NCBI GenBank assembly: GCA_964418755.1
Contig: CAYQNS010000023.1
Span: 1 to 33,739, forward strand
Reading direction: 5' to 3'
From: 4572-123 sp964418755
GTDB lineage: Bacteria > Desulfobacterota > Desulfobacteria > Desulfobacterales > 4572-123
DNA: 33,739 nucleotides
The notes beneath the pieces were generated by a model. That model saw only the letters and a list, made by a program, of their open reading frames with translations. It did not search any database and had not been told where the DNA came from. The position numbers and the translations under genes were made by a program. Position 1 is the stretch's first letter; every line of letters starts with the position of its first letter. This document shows positions 32,569 through 33,739 of this stretch, piece after piece.

Positions 32569-33739
32569 TTGAATACAAAACAAGAAAAAGTCATGGTCAT
32601 CGGCGGCGGTATTGCCGGCCTTACGGCAGCCTGGGAAATGGCCCGCAAAAACATAGCGGTGGATATTGTGGAAAAAGCGGGCTTTCTGGGTGGACATGCC
32701 ATTCAATATTCCTGCAAGGCAACGGATGAATGCCAGCAGTGTGGTGCATGCTCGGTGGAAGCAATGCTTAAAAATGTAGTCAATGAACCTTTAATCACGG
32801 TTCATCTGGGCTTTCAGGTTGAAAAAGTCAGCAAAAACGGCCAATTCGAAGTTTTCCTCAAAGCCGGGGATATCGACAACCCAAATAATGAAAACTGTAC
32901 GGGAGCCTATGAAACAGCCCCCATGGACTGTGCTGCGGCCCGGGGATACTCCAGGCATAACGCTAAATTTTACGATAAAAAGGGCCGGCTCGATCCTGAA
33001 AAGACCGGCAAGGCGGAAAAACTGGCCGTGGACGCGATCATCCTGGCCAGCGGTTTTCAGCCGTTTGCCGCGGAAAAAAAGCCCACCTATAATTACGGCA
33101 TCTTTGACAATGTCATCACTGGAATGGATCTTGAACGATGTAAACGGGCCTACGGCGAGCTTTTCCGCCCCTCAGACAAGCGCGTACCTGAAAAAGTTGC
33201 CTTTATCCAGTGTGTGGGCAGCCGGGATGAACGCCTTGGCAACCTGTGGTGTTCCCAGGCCTGCTGTCCCTACGCACTCAGATCGGCCGAAGCGCTGAAA
33301 TACAAATATCCGGATATGGATATCACGGTGTTTTACATGGATATCCAGAATACCGGAAAAGACTACTCCGAATTTTATGAAAAATGCCTGGGAAACCTGA
33401 ATTTTGTCAGGACGATCCCGGTGGATATGTATAAAACCGAGGATGATAAAATACAAACCCGATTCATGGACGATGAAGGCAATCCGGCAGAGGGCATTTT
33501 TGATCTGGTTGTCCTGTCCATCGGCATTACACCAGGGGCTGATAATAAAGAGCTGACCGAAATCCTGGGCATAGAACTTGATAAAGACGGGTTCTTCCAG
33601 GCTGCGGATATGCTTAGCCCGACAATGAGTGCAAAGGAGGGTATTTTTATCGCCGGTACGGCTCAAGGTCCTAAAACCATCGATGTTTCAATGGCGCACG
33701 CAGGGCAGGCAGCCCGTGAAGCAATCAGATTTGTAAGGG
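32569..33739 (+). CDS. hdrA: HdrA-like FAD/iron-sulfur oxidoreductase (runs off window)
   Basis: The reading frame is open from TTG 32569 (AAGGAG seven bases upstream) to the window end, about 390 residues. It begins with an FAD-binding motif VIGGGIAGLTAAWEMA, then GFLGGHA and a cysteine cluster DECQQCGAC, later IQCVGSRDE and CSQACCPYALRSAE, typical of HdrA/QmoA-type flavoproteins. HdrA carries the electron-bifurcating or electron-distributing FAD of heterodisulfide reductase complexes. Downstream partners (HdrB, HdrC or MvhD) cannot be seen. Co-operonic metV and metF suggest a MetVF-Hdr-type complex. The C-terminal part is missing only because the window ends. Confidence 0.88.
   Translation, partial: MNTKQEKVMVIGGGIAGLTAAWEMARKNIAVDIVEKAGFLGGHAIQYSCKATDECQQCGACSVEAMLKNVVNEPLITVHLGFQVEKVSKNGQFEVFLKAGDIDNPNNENCTGAYETAPMDCAAARGYSRHNAKFYDKKGRLDPEKTGKAEKLAVDAIILASGFQPFAAEKKPTYNYGIFDNVITGMDLERCKRAYGELFRPSDKRVPEKVAFIQCVGSRDERLGNLWCSQACCPYALRSAEALKYKYPDMDITVFYMDIQNTGKDYSEFYEKCLGNLNFVRTIPVDMYKTEDDKIQTRFMDDEGNPAEGIFDLVVLSIGITPGADNKELTEILGIELDKDGFFQAADMLSPTMSAKEGIFIAGTAQGPKTIDVSMAHAGQAAREAIRFVR

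Overview
The window looks like a chromosome segment of a sulfate-reducing or syntrophic Desulfobacterota (Desulfobacterales-like) bacterium. The signs are a selenocysteine formate dehydrogenase, a MetV-MetF-HdrA cluster of the methyl branch of the Wood-Ljungdahl pathway, a TAXI-type TRAP transporter with a universal stress protein, and an AmrS-type radical SAM enzyme. This assignment is inferred from gene content; no rRNA, tRNA or CRISPR array was seen.

Layout. 1-3.4 kb: a truncated ExeA-like ATPase, then a formate dehydrogenase catalytic subunit on the minus strand, read through an in-frame TGA (Sec). 3.8-7.7 kb, plus strand: a methyltransferase, AmrS and a PAS-histidine kinase-receiver hybrid. 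7.8-10.4 kb, minus strand: TAXI binding protein, a permease lacking its 5' half, and a UspA protein. 10.4-12.0 kb is a decay zone: an IS21-like end with four 23-bp-spaced repeats interrupts a transglutaminase-like lipoprotein gene that also carries a frameshift, and a DUF1566 gene is frameshifted. 12.6-13.5 kb: a family 2 glycosyltransferase.

13.6-20.7 kb is the most interesting part. A promoter leads into a small Tat-signal zinc-ribbon gene. Its stop codon overlaps a structured non-coding region bounded by a perfect 14-bp inverted repeat (a1/a2-like), followed by a retron-type reverse transcriptase (NAxxH, YADD and a VTG-like ITG motif). Four genes follow, most of them touching or overlapping, and each has a Sec signal peptide: an MTAN/PNP-fold nucleosidase that has lost catalytic residues, a TPR protein, an Ig-like repeat protein and an unrecognised protein. 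I read this as a candidate retron operon whose accessory proteins are exported. I know of no described retron type with this layout.

20.7-27.5 kb: hrpA (minus strand) with an almost perfect second copy of its last ~525 bp placed 2513 bp away. Between the copies lie a Phd/YefM-PIN toxin-antitoxin pair with a double-palindrome operator and fragments of a REP-associated (RAYT/Y1) transposase. 27.5-28.1 kb is a non-coding stretch with a 210-bp element carrying 23-bp terminal inverted repeats and two copies of a dispersed intergenic repeat.

28.1-33.7 kb: a CoA-disulfide-reductase-like flavoprotein, a DUF89/ARMT1-like protein, then metV, metF and the start of an HdrA-like flavoprotein. In this last cluster methylene-tetrahydrofolate reduction or oxidation is probably coupled to a heterodisulfide-reductase-type electron-transfer module, and the Sec formate dehydrogenase at the other end of the window would serve the formate step of the same pathway.
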